The notes: generated from the letters alone by a model not told the origin. Counted from the stretch's first letter, positions 1 to 9,486 are shown. The stretch is DNA of 64,000 bases from 3107 sp001483205 (GCA_964291375.2 OZ219809.1:2418001-2482000); one strand, 5' to 3'. Made by a program: numbers and translations.

Positions 1-102
1 AAGGCTGTGTTCGTCATGGCCACGATGGAGCGTGGTGATCCGAAAGAGGTGCGGGCGCAGATTCTTGATGCGCTAAACAGTGCCAGTGGAGGTATCTCGT
101 GA
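1..102 (+). CDS. C-terminal fragment of an unidentified protein, cut by the window edge
   Basis: An open frame enters from the left edge and ends at TGA 100-102, giving the last 33 residues of a protein (ending ALNSASGGIS). The tail is hydrophilic, with a VRAQILDALN helix-like stretch. I do not recognise the family. In related genomes plsY often precedes dprA, but this tail does not look like PlsY, which is a membrane protein, so the usual neighbourhood is rearranged here. Confidence 0.4.
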   Translation, partial: KAVFVMATMERGDPKEVRAQILDALNSASGGIS

Positions 103-361
103 CTTACTGGAAAAATCAGCCCGTCGCCCCCGGCAACCTGCGTCTCCTTCAGCCCGAAAAGTGATCCTCGGCAGAGTCGATTTGTTTCTGTCAACACGGA
201 CCTGACATCCCACAAACAGTTTCTCCGCCAATTGGTCCGGCGAAGCGCGGAAAAGTCGCGGGTCAGACTCTTCACCACCAGCTATGACCGCTGCATCGAA
301 AAAGCCGCTACCGATCCTCTTGAACCACACCGGCCAGTAGCAGAGACTGGCAAGACCGCCC

Positions 362-505
362 ATGGCGGGCACAAACGCAGCGCGATACAACCCGGATATA
401 AAAGCGAAATATGAGGCGATGATCGGGGCCGGAAAACCCGCCAAAGTCGCGCTGACCGAGGTGATTGAGTTGGCAAATGCGCTGGTCCGCGATGATAGAA
501 AATGA
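362..505 (+). pseudogene. IS110-family transposase, C-terminal remnant
   Basis: The 47-residue frame contains AARYNPDIKAKYEAM and GAGKPAKVALT followed by LANALVRDDRK. These match the conserved C-terminal end of IS110-family transposases (the 'R-N-P-x-L-K' and 'G-K-x-x-K-V-A-L' region). Just upstream, in another frame (about 325-360), PVAETGKTAHGG resembles the preceding IS110 'LAPVxxxSGK' segment, so the copy is both frameshifted and truncated. A few residues are also missing between VALTEV and LANAL. No intact transposase or IS end is visible. It is a dead insertion scar upstream of dprA. Confidence 0.6.
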
Positions 506-592
506 AATCGCTTGACCAAGACGGATACTATGTTCACCCTTCATTAACCAATCCTCGGCCAAGCTCCCCCGGAAACAGGTTCGCAAAACGCC

Positions 593-1747
593 ATGGCTGA
601 TGATCTCTTTTCCCGCGATCCGCCGCCCTGCCCGCCGCAATCGGATCGGGACAGGCTGGACAGGCTGCGTCTGATCCGGTCGCGCCGGGTGGGACCGGCG
701 ACATTTCACCGGCTGATGCGCGAATACGGCTCGGCCACGGCGGCCCTTAAGGCCCTGCCGGAGGTCGCAAAGGCCGCCGGGGTGACGGATTACACCCCTT
801 GCCCGCCCGAGACAGCCGCGCACGAATTTCAGGCGGCGCGCGGGGCCGGGGCCAGACCGGTCTGGCTGGGCGAGGCCGACTATCCGGCGGCGCTGCTTGA
901 TCTTGCCGATGCGCCGCCGCTCTTGTGGTTGCGCGGCACGGCGGCGCTCTTCAATCGCCCGGCGGTTGCGCTGGTGGGGGCGCGCAATGCGTCGTCCCTC
1001 GGCAGGCGCATGGCCCAGAGGCTGGCGGCGGACCTGTCCGGGGCCGGATATGCCATCGTCTCGGGGCTGGCGCGCGGGATCGACACCGCCGCCCATCGTG
1101 CCGCACTCAAGGGCGGAACCGCCGCCGTGCTCGCAGGCGGGGTTGATGTGATTTATCCTGCGGAAAACCGCGCGCTTGCCGATGAAATCCTGACCACGGG
1201 CGCGCTGTTGTCGGAACAGCCGATGGGGATGCAGCCCCTTGCCCGCCATTTCCCGGCCCGCAACCGGATTATCTCCGGCCTCGTGCGCGGGGTTGTGGTG
1301 GTCGAGGCGGCGCTGAAATCCGGCAGCCTGATCACCGCGCGAAATGCGCTTGATCAGGGGCGCGAGGTGCTGGCGACGCCGGGGCACCCGATTGACGCCC
1401 GGGCCTCGGGCTGCAATGCGCTGATTCGCGACGGTGCGACACTGGTGCGGGGGGCGGCGGATGTGATCGAAGCCCTGGGTGCGGCGAAACCGGCCCCGCC
1501 CGCCGAGGGGCCTGCCCTGTCTGATCCGCCGGAACCGGCCCCCGTTCCGGCCCCGCCCCCGGCTGTGCCCGGCAACCTGCAAAAGCGGATTCTCGGGCGG
1601 CTGAGCACGGCCCCCGTTGCCATCGACCAACTGATCCGCGATCTGGACCTGCCCGCCCGGATGGTGACGCCGGAACTCACCACGCTGGAGCTTGAGGGCC
1701 GGATTGAGCGCCGCGCCGGTGGGCTGGTGGCGCTGGCCGCCGCATAG
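593..1747 (+). CDS. dprA: DNA-processing protein DprA
   Basis: DprA binds incoming single-stranded DNA and loads RecA during natural transformation. The 384-residue product has a short N-terminal helical (SAM-like) region, then the Rossmann-like DprA core from about residue 95. The core includes VALVGARNAS (about 125-134), GLARGIDTAAH (about 157) and the GGVDVIYPAEN and PARNRIISG signatures. After a proline-rich linker (about 300-325) comes a DprA winged-helix domain (QKRILGRLSTAP...). The ATG at 593 has only a weak Shine-Dalgarno but matches the expected N-terminus. dprA next to topA is a common alphaproteobacterial arrangement; here about 790 bp of repeats separate them. The last 22 bases of the gene are duplicated downstream. 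Confidence 0.95.
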   Translation: MADDLFSRDPPPCPPQSDRDRLDRLRLIRSRRVGPATFHRLMREYGSATAALKALPEVAKAAGVTDYTPCPPETAAHEFQAARGAGARPVWLGEADYPAALLDLADAPPLLWLRGTAALFNRPAVALVGARNASSLGRRMAQRLAADLSGAGYAIVSGLARGIDTAAHRAALKGGTAAVLAGGVDVIYPAENRALADEILTTGALLSEQPMGMQPLARHFPARNRIISGLVRGVVVVEAALKSGSLITARNALDQGREVLATPGHPIDARASGCNALIRDGATLVRGAADVIEALGAAKPAPPAEGPALSDPPEPAPVPAPPPAVPGNLQKRILGRLSTAPVAIDQLIRDLDLPARMVTPELTTLELEGRIERRAGGLVALAAA

Positions 1748-1827
1748 CGGGTGACGACATGGATGTCGCGTCGATGCGTCTCGTCGTCGGCGGTGGCGCT
1801 GGCCGCCGCATAGCGGGTGACGACATG
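1726..1827 (+). repeat. Direct repeat duplicating the dprA 3' end
   Basis: A 36-bp segment that ends dprA and includes its TAG stop (1726-1761, beginning GGTGGCGCTGGCCGCC) is repeated exactly at 1792-1827. The 30 bp between the copies is rich in CGTC/GACG inverted motifs that could fold. This looks like a slippage or recombination duplication of the gene end. Confidence 0.9.
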
Positions 1828-1835
1828 ATAGTGAT

Positions 1836-2421
1836 GAGGCCGCTGCATAATGGCGCGTCAGTGGCCGGACCATCCGCCCGGCTGAGCTGATATGCCGAAA
1901 GCCTTGCCCTTATCCGCGGATAAGCCCCGGCCCGGCCCAGGCGAATATGTCAGCAGTGTTGCCCTTATCCGCGGGTAAGCCTCGGCCCTGCCAATATGTC
2001 AGCAGTGCTGCCCTTATCCGCGGATAAGCCCCGGCCCGGCCCAGGCGAATATGTCAGAAGTGCTGCCCTTATCCGCGGATAAGCGGCCCCCGTGCCGGAA
2101 CAGATGCGCGACCCGTCCGAAAGGCAGCGCCCGGCCCGGCGGAAGCGAAGCGCCCGTCGTGGGGCGGGGCGGGCGCTGCCCGGTCTTGCGACCGGGCGGG
2201 ACGGGTTGGCCACCGATGCGCCAATATGTCAGCAGTGCTGCCCTTATCCGCGGATAAGCCCCGGCCCTGCCCAGGCCAATATGTCAGAGGTGCTGCCCTT
2301 ATCCGCGGGTAAGCCTCGGCCCTGCCAATATGTCAGCAGTACTGCCCTTATCCGCGGATAAGCCCCGGCCCTGCCCGACTGAGCCAATAGGTCAGCAGTA
2401 CTGCCCTTATCCGCGGATAAG
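1836..2421 (+). repeat. Intergenic repeat array 1: eight CTTATCCGCGGATAAG palindromes plus GC-rich module
   Basis: No gene is visible between dprA and topA. The stretch opens with a degenerate left end of the CTCTGCATAATGGCG family (about 1838-1860). It then carries eight copies of the 16-bp palindrome CTTATCCGCGG(A/G)TAAG, starting at 1909, 1964, 2013, 2068, 2243, 2298, 2347 and 2406. Most are spaced 49 or 55 bp and are each preceded by AATATGTCAG(C/A)AG-like sequence. Between the fourth and fifth copies (about 2090-2215) lies a GC-rich module (GATGCGCGACCCGTCCGAAAGG..., ending in a CCCGGTC/GACCGGG hairpin) that recurs at about 17010, 30750 and 33020. Confidence 0.9.
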
Positions 2422-2534
2422 CGGCGAACCCCACTCCCCCCATCGGCATCAGGTCAATTCCCGCCATTGACAATTCCCCCCCCGCCGCCAAATCTAACGC
2501 CGCCACAAAATCGCACAAAGCCGAAAGGAACTTC

Positions 2535-5048
2535 ATGCCCGTCGTTGTCGTCGAATCGCCAGCCAAGGCCAAAACCATCAACAAATACCTTGGCAATGAC
2601 TATACGGTGCTGGCCTCTTACGGGCATGTGCGCGACCTGCCTGCCCAGGATGGCTCGGTCAATCCCGATCAGAATTTCGAGATGAAATGGGAAGTCGGCA
2701 GCAGCTCGCGCAAGCATATCAAGGCGATTGCCGATGCGCTGAAAGAGGATGACACGCTGATTCTCGCCACTGACCCGGACCGGGAAGGCGAGGCGATAAG
2801 CTGGCATTTGCAGGAAACGCTGACAAAGCGCCGCGCGATCAGGGCATCAACCGATGTCAGGCGTGTGGTTTTCAACGCGATCACCAAATCCGCCGTGACC
2901 GAGGCGATGAAAACCCCGCGCACCGTCGATGCGCCGCTGGTCGAGGCCTATCTTGCCCGCCGCGCGCTGGATTATCTGGTGGGGTTCACCCTGTCGCCGG
3001 TTCTGTGGCGCAAGCTGCCGGGGGCGCGGTCGGCGGGCCGGGTGCAATCGGTGTGCCTGCGCCTGATTGTCGAGCGCGAGATGGAGATCGAGGCGTTCCG
3101 CACCCGCGAATACTGGTCAGTCGGGGCGGTTCTGACCACACCGCGCAGGCAGACATTCGAGGCCCGGCTGACGGTGCTGGGGGGGCGGAAGCTCGGCAAA
3201 TACGACCTTGAGAGCCAGGCCGCCGCAGACCTGGCGGTGCAGGCGGTGCGGGCGCGCGCGCTGACCGTCACATCGGTCGAGGCGAAACCGGCGGCCCGAA
3301 ACCCCGCGCCGCCCTTTATGACATCGACGCTTCAGCAGGAGGCCAGCCGCAAGTTCGGCTTTGGCGCGCGCCAGACCATGAGCACCGCCCAGAGGCTCTA
3401 TGAAGCGGGCTTTATCACCTATATGCGGACCGACGGCATCGACATGGCCCCCGAAGCGGTGATGGCGGCACGGGACGAAATCCGGGCGCGCTATGGCGGG
3501 GACTATGTGCCCGCCGCGCCGCGCATGTATAAGAACAAGGCCAAAAATGCCCAGGAAGCCCATGAATGTATCCGCCCCACGGATATGTCGCGGGATCCGG
3601 GCAAGCTGACCGGACTGGCGAAAGACCAGCGTGACCTCTACGGTCTGATCTGGAAACGCACCATTGCCAGCCAGATGGAAGCGGCGCGGCTGGAACGCAC
3701 GACGGTCGAGATCAGCAGTGCCGACGGGCAGGTCGGGCTGCGCGCCACCGGGCAGGTGGTGCTGTCTGACGGCTTTCTCCGGGTCTATGAGGAAGGCCGC
3801 GATGACAGCGCTGCGGCGGGCGATGACAGACTTCTGCCCCAGGTGACGGCGGGGGAGCCGCTTGAGAAAGGCGACATCACCCCCGAACAGCATTTCACCC
3901 AGCCGCCGCCCCGCTATACCGAGGCAACACTGGTCAAGAAGATGGAAGAGCTGGGCATCGGGCGGCCCTCGACCTATGCCTCTGTGGTCACGACCATTCA
4001 GGAACGCGGCTATGTGCGCAAGGACAAGAGCCGCCTGTTCCCCGAGGATAAGGGGCGGCTGGTCACCGTTTTCCTGACCAATTATTTCCGCAAATATGTG
4101 GGCTACGGGTTTACCGCCGATCTTGAGGCAGAGCTTGACCGGATTTCCGCCGGGGATGCGGATTACAAGGCGGTGCTGTCGCAGTTCTGGCGGGATTTCT
4201 CGGCGGCCATCGCCGAAACGTCCGAGCTGCGGATCACCGATGTGCTGGAGAAGATCAACGAGGTGCTGGAGCCGCACCTGTTTCCGCCCGGCGAGGACGG
4301 GACCGATCCCCGCCTGTGCCCCCATTGCGGGGCCGGGCGGCTGTCGATTCGCACCGCGCGGGCCGGGGGAGCGTTTATCGGGTGCTCGAATTATCCCGAG
4401 TGCCGGTTTACCCGCCCCTTTGGTCCGCCGGGGGACGGGGACGGGCAGAACGGCCCCGACGACAGGGTTCTGGGCGATGACGGCGGCGATGCGATCTCTT
4501 TGCGCAATGGCCGGTTCGGGCCTTATGTGCAGCGGGGCGAGCCGGGTGACGGCGGGACGAAACCGCCCCGCGCCAGCCTGCCCAAGGGGTGGTCGCCGGA
4601 CGACATGACGCTCGAGAAAGCGCTGATGCTGCTTGATCTGCCGCGCGAAATCGGGCCGCATCCGGAAGACGGCGCAATGATCGAGGCGGGGATTGGCCGC
4701 TATGGTCCCTTTGTCCGGCACGGGCGGCTCTATGCCAACCTCAAGGACGTTGAGGATGTTTTCACCATCGGCATGAACCGGGCGGTGGAAGAGCTGGCGC
4801 GAAAGGCTGCCTCTCGCGGGAACGGTCGCGCGGGGGCGATGAAACCGCTGAAGGCGCTGGGTGAGCACCCCGAAAGCGGCGGCGCGGTCAATGTCATGGA
4901 CGGGCGATACGGGCCTTATGTGAAGTGGGAAAAGGTGAATGCCACTCTGCCGGGGGGTATGGACCCGGCGGATGTCACCATCGAGATGGCCGTGCAACTG
5001 ATCGCCGAGAAGGCGGCGAAAAAGGGAACGCGGCGGCGGAAATCGTGA
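2535..5048 (+). CDS. topA: DNA topoisomerase I
   Basis: Type IA topoisomerase that relaxes negative supercoils by transient single-strand cleavage. The product has 837 residues, close to the family's usual size. It starts with the TOPRIM domain (VVVESPAKAKTI at the N-terminus, ATDPDREGEAISWH at about 80-93). The catalytic Tyr is residue 296 in FITYMRTDGID. One four-Cys zinc ribbon follows (CPHCG starting at residue 595, then CSNYPEC), and after it three C-terminal repeats (GRFGPYVQ, GRYGPFVR, GRYGPYVK). The tail is basic. The ATG at 2535 has a good AAAGGAA site 6-8 bases upstream. The gene follows the first palindrome array. Confidence 0.98.
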   Translation: MPVVVVESPAKAKTINKYLGNDYTVLASYGHVRDLPAQDGSVNPDQNFEMKWEVGSSSRKHIKAIADALKEDDTLILATDPDREGEAISWHLQETLTKRRAIRASTDVRRVVFNAITKSAVTEAMKTPRTVDAPLVEAYLARRALDYLVGFTLSPVLWRKLPGARSAGRVQSVCLRLIVEREMEIEAFRTREYWSVGAVLTTPRRQTFEARLTVLGGRKLGKYDLESQAAADLAVQAVRARALTVTSVEAKPAARNPAPPFMTSTLQQEASRKFGFGARQTMSTAQRLYEAGFITYMRTDGIDMAPEAVMAARDEIRARYGGDYVPAAPRMYKNKAKNAQEAHECIRPTDMSRDPGKLTGLAKDQRDLYGLIWKRTIASQMEAARLERTTVEISSADGQVGLRATGQVVLSDGFLRVYEEGRDDSAAAGDDRLLPQVTAGEPLEKGDITPEQHFTQPPPRYTEATLVKKMEELGIGRPSTYASVVTTIQERGYVRKDKSRLFPEDKGRLVTVFLTNYFRKYVGYGFTADLEAELDRISAGDADYKAVLSQFWRDFSAAIAETSELRITDVLEKINEVLEPHLFPPGEDGTDPRLCPHCGAGRLSIRTARAGGAFIGCSNYPECRFTRPFGPPGDGDGQNGPDDRVLGDDGGDAISLRNGRFGPYVQRGEPGDGGTKPPRASLPKGWSPDDMTLEKALMLLDLPREIGPHPEDGAMIEAGIGRYGPFVRHGRLYANLKDVEDVFTIGMNRAVEELARKAASRGNGRAGAMKPLKALGEHPESGGAVNVMDGRYGPYVKWEKVNATLPGGMDPADVTIEMAVQLIAEKAAKKGTRRRKS

Positions 5049-5560
5049 GCCTGCGGGCCTCACCCCATGGCGGGCGCTTCGCTTCCGCCGGGCCGGGCGC
5101 TGCCCTCTGTTCTGAAGTCCCGCCCTTCGTCCTTGCCCCCCGCCCGGTCGTAAGACCGGGCCGGGCCGCCCACCCCATTGAGGGGTGAGCGGCGCGCGCC
5201 CCCTATGCGGGCCGGACGCGGCCTTCCGTGCTGTTCGCTGTCCCGGCAAATTGGGCCATGCCTTATCCGCGGATAAGGGTGTATCGCCCCCAAAACGCCC
5301 CGCCCGGCGGCACGCCGGGCTGCGCCCGCCTGGGGGCTCCGCCCGTTCGGCCCTGAAACGGTCCCCCGGACCGTTTCCGAAGCGGGCCTCACCCCATGGC
5401 GGGCGCTTTGCTTCCGCCGGGTCGGGCGCTGCCCTCTGTTCTGAAGTCCCGCCCTTCGTCCTTGCCCCCCGCCCGGTCGTAAGACCGGGCCGCGCCGCGT
5501 CACCCCTCAATGGGGTGGCGTGGTGCGCACCCCCCCTTGTCGGGCCGGATACGGCCTTGC
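5049..5560 (+). repeat. Intergenic repeat block: two GC-rich module copies, one palindrome, one CGGTCC hairpin
   Basis: No gene is seen between topA and rmuC. A block of about 105 bp (GGCGGGCGCTTCGCTTCCGC..., through TCTGTTCTGAAGTCCCGCCC to CGGTCGTAAGACCGGGCCG) occurs at about 5060-5164 and again at 5396-5493 almost unchanged. It is the inverse of the GC-rich module seen at about 2120. Between the copies lie one CTTATCCGCGGATAAG (5262-5277) and a 23-bp palindrome built on ACGGTCC/GGACCGT (5355-5377). That palindrome recurs at 19682, 19894, 31128 and, diverged, at 32754 and 34641. Confidence 0.88.
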
Positions 5561-5632
5561 AAAGACCTCTGCATATTTGCTTGGGCCGGGCAGATGGTCC
5601 GGCCACTGACGCGCCATCATGCAGAGGTCTTT
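5561..5632. repeat. Inverted-repeat element overlapping the rmuC 3' end
   Basis: AAAGACCTCTGC at 5561-5572 and its exact reverse complement GCAGAGGTCTTT at 5621-5632 bracket a 48-bp centre. The right arm is coding: read on the minus strand it supplies the last codons and stop of rmuC (Lys-Thr-Ser-Ala-stop). The transcript could form a 12-bp stem and may serve as the gene's terminator. Confidence 0.88.
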
Positions 5633-7005
5633 TCCGGGGTCAGCCGCGCGGCCTCTTCCGGCCCTTCGTCATCAAAGTCCGCCCCAAGGGTTTTCGTCGT
5701 CTTCGCGCCCAGGGTCTTCAGCGTCTCCACCTGCCCGAGCACATTGCCGCGCCCTCTCGAAAGCTGCCCGAAAGCCTTCTGATGTGCCTCCTGCGCCTGA
5801 CCAAGGCCTTTGCCGACGGCCTCCATATTCTTGACAAACCCGGCCACCTTGTCGTAAAGCCGCCCCGCCCGCCGGGCGATCTCTTCGGCATTCTTGCTCC
5901 GCCGCTCCACATCCCACACATTTTTGATCGTCCGCAGCGCCATCATCAGCGTCGTCGGCGTCGCGATCATAATATTCTTCCCAAGCGCGTATTCCGTCAG
6001 CCCGCTGTCTTCGTGCAACGCCTCTGCAAGCGCGCCCTCAATGGGCACAAACAGGATCACGTAATCGACCGTAAAGCCCTCGGCGCTCTGATACCCCTTC
6101 CCGGCCAGCCCGTCGATATGCGCGCGCAGGGATGCGACATGCCGCGCCCGCGCCGCCGCAAATGCCGCATCCGTTTCCGCATTGACCGCATCGGTATAGG
6201 CGAGCAGAGACACCTTGCTGTCGATCACCAGCGTCTTTTGGCCGGGCATATTGACCACCACATCCGGCTGCATCCGGTTGCCTTCGGCATTCGTTCGGCG
6301 GGCCTGGGCCTCGTATTCCTCCCCCTCGCGCAGACCGGAGCGCTCAAGGATGGTTTCAAGGATCACCTCTCCCCATGCGCCCTGTTTCTGCCGGTCGCCT
6401 TTGAGCGCGCGGGTCAGGTCGGTCGCTTCCTGCGAGATTTTGGCCGATTGTTCGCTGAGGTTCTTGATTTCGGTCTCAAGATCCTGCCGGTCCTTGGTCG
6501 CTTCCCGGTGAATGTTTTCGAGCTTTTCCCGAAAGCTGCCGACATCCTTGGTCAGCGGCTTCAGGGTTGCGTCGAGCTTTTCGATATTGGATTTCGCGAA
6601 CGCCTCGCCCTGGGTTTTCAGCGCCTCCTGCGCCAGTTCACGGAATTTGCTTTCCATGTCCTGGCGCATCCCGGTCAGCATCGCGAGTTTTTCCTCATGT
6701 GCTTTATGCGTGTCCGCCATCGCCGTTTCCAGACGCGCGATGGTGTCGGTCATCTGCTGCTGTTTTCGGGCCTCTTCGTCCAGTCTGGCCCTGAGCTTTG
6801 ACAGGTCACCATTCAGGCGGTCGATTTCCGCCTTCCGTTCCCCGGCCAGCGCCCCGTCGCGGGCGGCACCTTTCTGGGCCTCGCGCAGGGCGGCGTCCTG
6901 TTCGGCCCGCGCCGGGCGGCGAAACAGCAGGGTCAGGCCCAGAGCGCCGCACGCACCGGCAATCATGCCGCCCGCACCGGCAATCAGCCAGAAGAATTGT
7001 TCCAT
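5617..7005 (-). CDS. rmuC: DNA recombination protein RmuC
   Basis: RmuC is a membrane-anchored coiled-coil protein with a restriction-endonuclease-like fold that limits inversions at short repeats. The 462-residue product has an N-terminal membrane helix (about residues 4-28, WLIAGAGGMIAGACGALGLT) and a long coiled coil (about 35-210). The RmuC domain follows, with KGDRQKQGAWGE, QPDVVVNMPGQKTLVIDSK and FVPIEGALAEAL. I chose ATG 7005 because AAAGGTG lies just upstream; the frame stays open further, but that extension is repeat DNA. The last residues (EKTSA) are encoded by an inverted-repeat element. A protein reported to restrain rearrangement at inverted repeats sitting inside a repeat-rich region is suggestive but unproven. 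Confidence 0.95.
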   Translation of the reverse strand: MEQFFWLIAGAGGMIAGACGALGLTLLFRRPARAEQDAALREAQKGAARDGALAGERKAEIDRLNGDLSKLRARLDEEARKQQQMTDTIARLETAMADTHKAHEEKLAMLTGMRQDMESKFRELAQEALKTQGEAFAKSNIEKLDATLKPLTKDVGSFREKLENIHREATKDRQDLETEIKNLSEQSAKISQEATDLTRALKGDRQKQGAWGEVILETILERSGLREGEEYEAQARRTNAEGNRMQPDVVVNMPGQKTLVIDSKVSLLAYTDAVNAETDAAFAAARARHVASLRAHIDGLAGKGYQSAEGFTVDYVILFVPIEGALAEALHEDSGLTEYALGKNIMIATPTTLMMALRTIKNVWDVERRSKNAEEIARRAGRLYDKVAGFVKNMEAVGKGLGQAQEAHQKAFGQLSRGRGNVLGQVETLKTLGAKTTKTLGADFDDEGPEEAARLTPEKTSA

Positions 7006-7070
7006 GATGCACCTTTCGTTTTCCGTTCCGCGCGAGGCGAGGCCGCCACGTGTGGCATCAGCATACGGGG

Positions 7071-7132
7071 CCTCTGCATATTGGCCAAGCCGGGCGGGAC
7101 AGGTTGGCCACTGATACGCCATTATGCAGAGG
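7071..7132. repeat. Inverted-repeat element between rmuC and lrp-type gene
   Basis: CCTCTGCATA (7071-7080) and TATGCAGAGG (7123-7132) are exact inverted arms around a centre that contains AGCCGGGCGGGACAGGTTGG, the same centre type as the element at 5561. It lies about 40 bp downstream of the lrp-type stop (7173, minus strand) and upstream of rmuC. It could end the former transcript. Confidence 0.85.
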
Positions 7133-7172
7133 TTTTGGAATCACGGCCCCCCTTGCGCGGTTCCCCAACTGC

Positions 7173-7622
7173 TCACAGCGGCAGCATGGTCGTCGATTTC
7201 AGCTCTTCCATCGACAACAGCGCGGTGACATTATAGATGCGCACCTCGGCAATCAGTGCCTGATAGAAATCGTCATAGGCGCGGGCGTTCTTCACCCGAA
7301 CCTTGAGGATATAGTCAATGTCACCGGCCAGCCGGTGCGCCTCCATCACCTCGGGCCGGTCATGCAGGGCCTCAAGAAACCGCTTCTGCCAACCGGCCTC
7401 ATGCTCAGATGTGCGGATCAGCACGAAAAAACAGGCCTCCAGCCCCAGCGTTTCCGCATCCAGAATCACCGTCTGCCGCCCGATGATCCCGGCCTCCCGC
7501 ATCCTGCGAATCCGGTTCCACACCGGCGTTCTGGACGACCCCACCCTGCGCGCGACCTCATCCAGAGACTGCCCCGCATCCCGCTGCAACTCGGCCAGAA
7601 TCCTGCGATCCGTGTCATCCAT
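7173..7622 (-). CDS. Lrp/AsnC-family transcriptional regulator
   Basis: The 149-residue protein has an N-terminal AsnC winged helix (MDDTDRRILAELQRDAGQSL, then VGSSRTPVWNRIRRMREAGII) and a C-terminal RAM/ligand domain (GDIDYILKVRVKNARAYDDF). It is transcribed away from cysG with a 154-bp shared upstream region, so control of the sulfite-reduction cluster is likely; this position is typical in Rhodobacterales. There are two possible ATGs, at 7622 and 7634. An AGGGG site directly abuts the upstream one, which favours 7622. The effector (an amino acid such as cysteine?) is inferred, not seen. Confidence 0.9.
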   Translation of the reverse strand: MDDTDRRILAELQRDAGQSLDEVARRVGSSRTPVWNRIRRMREAGIIGRQTVILDAETLGLEACFFVLIRTSEHEAGWQKRFLEALHDRPEVMEAHRLAGDIDYILKVRVKNARAYDDFYQALIAEVRIYNVTALLSMEELKSTTMLPL

Positions 7623-7776
7623 GCGAATATCCATCCCCTGATCCCGGCAAAACCGGAATGATCGTCCCTCTTCCCGGCGATAACGCCGACAATTCTTCTT
7701 ATTTCCCGCCGCATCTGGCACATAAACGGGAAAATATCCTATATCAACCCTGAAAATCGCATCCGGGGCCGCCCAC

Positions 7777-9189
7777 ATGAAACACTTTCCCGTCTTCCTG
7801 GCCGTCGAGGGCCGCCGCATCGTCGTTTCCGGCGGGGGCGAAGCGGCTGTTGCGAAACTGCGCCTGCTGATGAAGACCGACGCGCGGATAGCGGTTTTCA
7901 CTGATGCCCCCGCGCCGGAGATCGAAACCCTGGCCCGAAGCGGAAAGATCACGCTTGTCCGCCGTGCATTCGCGCCCGGTGACACAGCCGGGGCGGTGCT
8001 GTTCTATGCCGCCAATGAGGACGCTGCCGAGGACGCCCGCGTTGCCGCGCTCGCAGAGGCCGGGGGCGCGCTGGTCAACATCGTTGACAACCTTGAGGAC
8101 AGCCGGTTCATCACCCCGGCGATCGTGGATCGTGACCCGGTGACGGTGGCGATCGGCACCGAAGGGGCCGCACCGGTGCTGGCCCGTGCGATCAAGGCAG
8201 AGCTTGAGGAACGGTTGCCGCCGGTGCTGGGTGTGCTGGCCCGTTTCGGCAAGGCGTTCCGCAAGCGGGCCGAGGCGCTGCCGTTCGGGGGCAGGCGGCG
8301 GGCGTTCTGGGCGGACTATTATTTCCGCGCCGGTCCTGCGGCGGTTGAAACTGGCGGAGAGGCGGCGGTGCGCCCGGCGCTTGATGCCCTCTTGACCCGG
8401 CATCTGGCGCGCCAGCCCCGCGCCGGTCGTGTCGATCTTGTCGGGGCCGGGCCGGGCGACCCGGAACTGCTGACGCTCAAGGCCCGCAAGGCGCTGGATG
8501 CGGCGGATGTGGTGATCCATGACCGTCTGGTCGCGCCGGAAATCCTCGAACTCGCCCGGCGCGAGGCGATCCTGCTGGAGGCAGGCAAGGAAGGCTTTGG
8601 CCCCCACACCCCGCAAGAGGCGATCAACGCGGCGATGATTGGTCATGCGCGGAAGGGGCTGCATGTGGTGCGGCTGAAATCCGGCGATCCGGGGGTCTTC
8701 GGGCGCTTGGATGAAGAGATCGGGGCGCTGGAGGCCGCAGGCGTTGACTGGCGGGTCGTGCCGGGCCTGACCGCCGCCTCTGCTGCGGTGGCCGCCATCG
8801 GTCAGAGCCTGACCAGACGCGGGCGCAATTCCTCTGTCCGTATCCTGACCGGCCATGATGTCCGTGGCTTTGCCGAACATGACTGGCGGCAACTGGCGCG
8901 TCGGGGAGAGGTCGCCGCCGTCTATATGGGCAAGAAATCCGCCCGCTTTGTTCAGGGCCGCCTGATGATGCACGGTGCTGACCCGGCAACGCCGGTTACG
9001 GTGGTCGAGAACGCCTCTCGCCCTGAGCAGCAGACCGTTGCCACCACGCTGGCCGGGTTGCCTGCCGCCGTTGCCGGTATGTCCGGCCCGGCCATCATCT
9101 TTCTTGGCCTTGCGCCGCGCCATGCCGGGGCGACAGCGCAGCCCGACGCCCCCGAAGAAACACCCGAACAAAAGGCTCTTATCCGATGA
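7777..9189 (+). CDS. cysG: Siroheme synthase CysG (multifunctional)
   Basis: Makes siroheme from uroporphyrinogen III for the downstream reductase. Residues 1 to about 205 form the precorrin-2 dehydrogenase/ferrochelatase half (NAD site VVSGGGEAAVAKLRLL, then NIVDNLEDSRFITPAIV and TEGAAPVLARAIK). About 215-455 form the SAM-dependent uroporphyrinogen methyltransferase half (VDLVGAGPGDPELLTLKA, VIHDRLV, RLKSGDPGVFGR, VVPGLTAASAAVA). Its 470 residues match the fused CysG size. The ATG at 7777 follows an AT-containing leader shared with the divergent Lrp gene. It overlaps the next gene by 4 bp (ATGA), so it heads a translationally coupled operon. Confidence 0.95.
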   Translation: MKHFPVFLAVEGRRIVVSGGGEAAVAKLRLLMKTDARIAVFTDAPAPEIETLARSGKITLVRRAFAPGDTAGAVLFYAANEDAAEDARVAALAEAGGALVNIVDNLEDSRFITPAIVDRDPVTVAIGTEGAAPVLARAIKAELEERLPPVLGVLARFGKAFRKRAEALPFGGRRRAFWADYYFRAGPAAVETGGEAAVRPALDALLTRHLARQPRAGRVDLVGAGPGDPELLTLKARKALDAADVVIHDRLVAPEILELARREAILLEAGKEGFGPHTPQEAINAAMIGHARKGLHVVRLKSGDPGVFGRLDEEIGALEAAGVDWRVVPGLTAASAAVAAIGQSLTRRGRNSSVRILTGHDVRGFAEHDWRQLARRGEVAAVYMGKKSARFVQGRLMMHGADPATPVTVVENASRPEQQTVATTLAGLPAAVAGMSGPAIIFLGLAPRHAGATAQPDAPEETPEQKALIR

Positions 9190-9486
9190 GCAGGCAATTC
9201 ACCCCCAAGGTCGTCACCGCCAACGCGCTGATCGAGGGCGATGTCATCTATCTGACCGCCGATGACCGCTGGACCCGCCACCACCAAGAGGCCGAGCTGA
9301 TCGAAGATCACGCCCACGCCCAGTTGCGCCTGCTGTTCGCCGAGCGACAGAAAAACACCGTCGTCGGGGCTTATCTGGCCGATGCGCGCCGGGGGCGGGA
9401 TGGCCCGGAACCGGTTCATTTCCGAGAGACGTTCCGTGCCGTCGGGCCGTCCAACTATCCCCACGGCAAACAGGCAGGGCTGATTG

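Noticed and set aside
3117..5606. 829-residue minus-strand frame over topA
   Set aside because: It is antisense to a fully conserved topA and is a GC-rich shadow; no family features.
5185..6801. 538-residue plus-strand frame running through repeats into rmuC
   Set aside because: Composed of repeat DNA and the antisense of rmuC; no recognisable sequence and no ribosome site.
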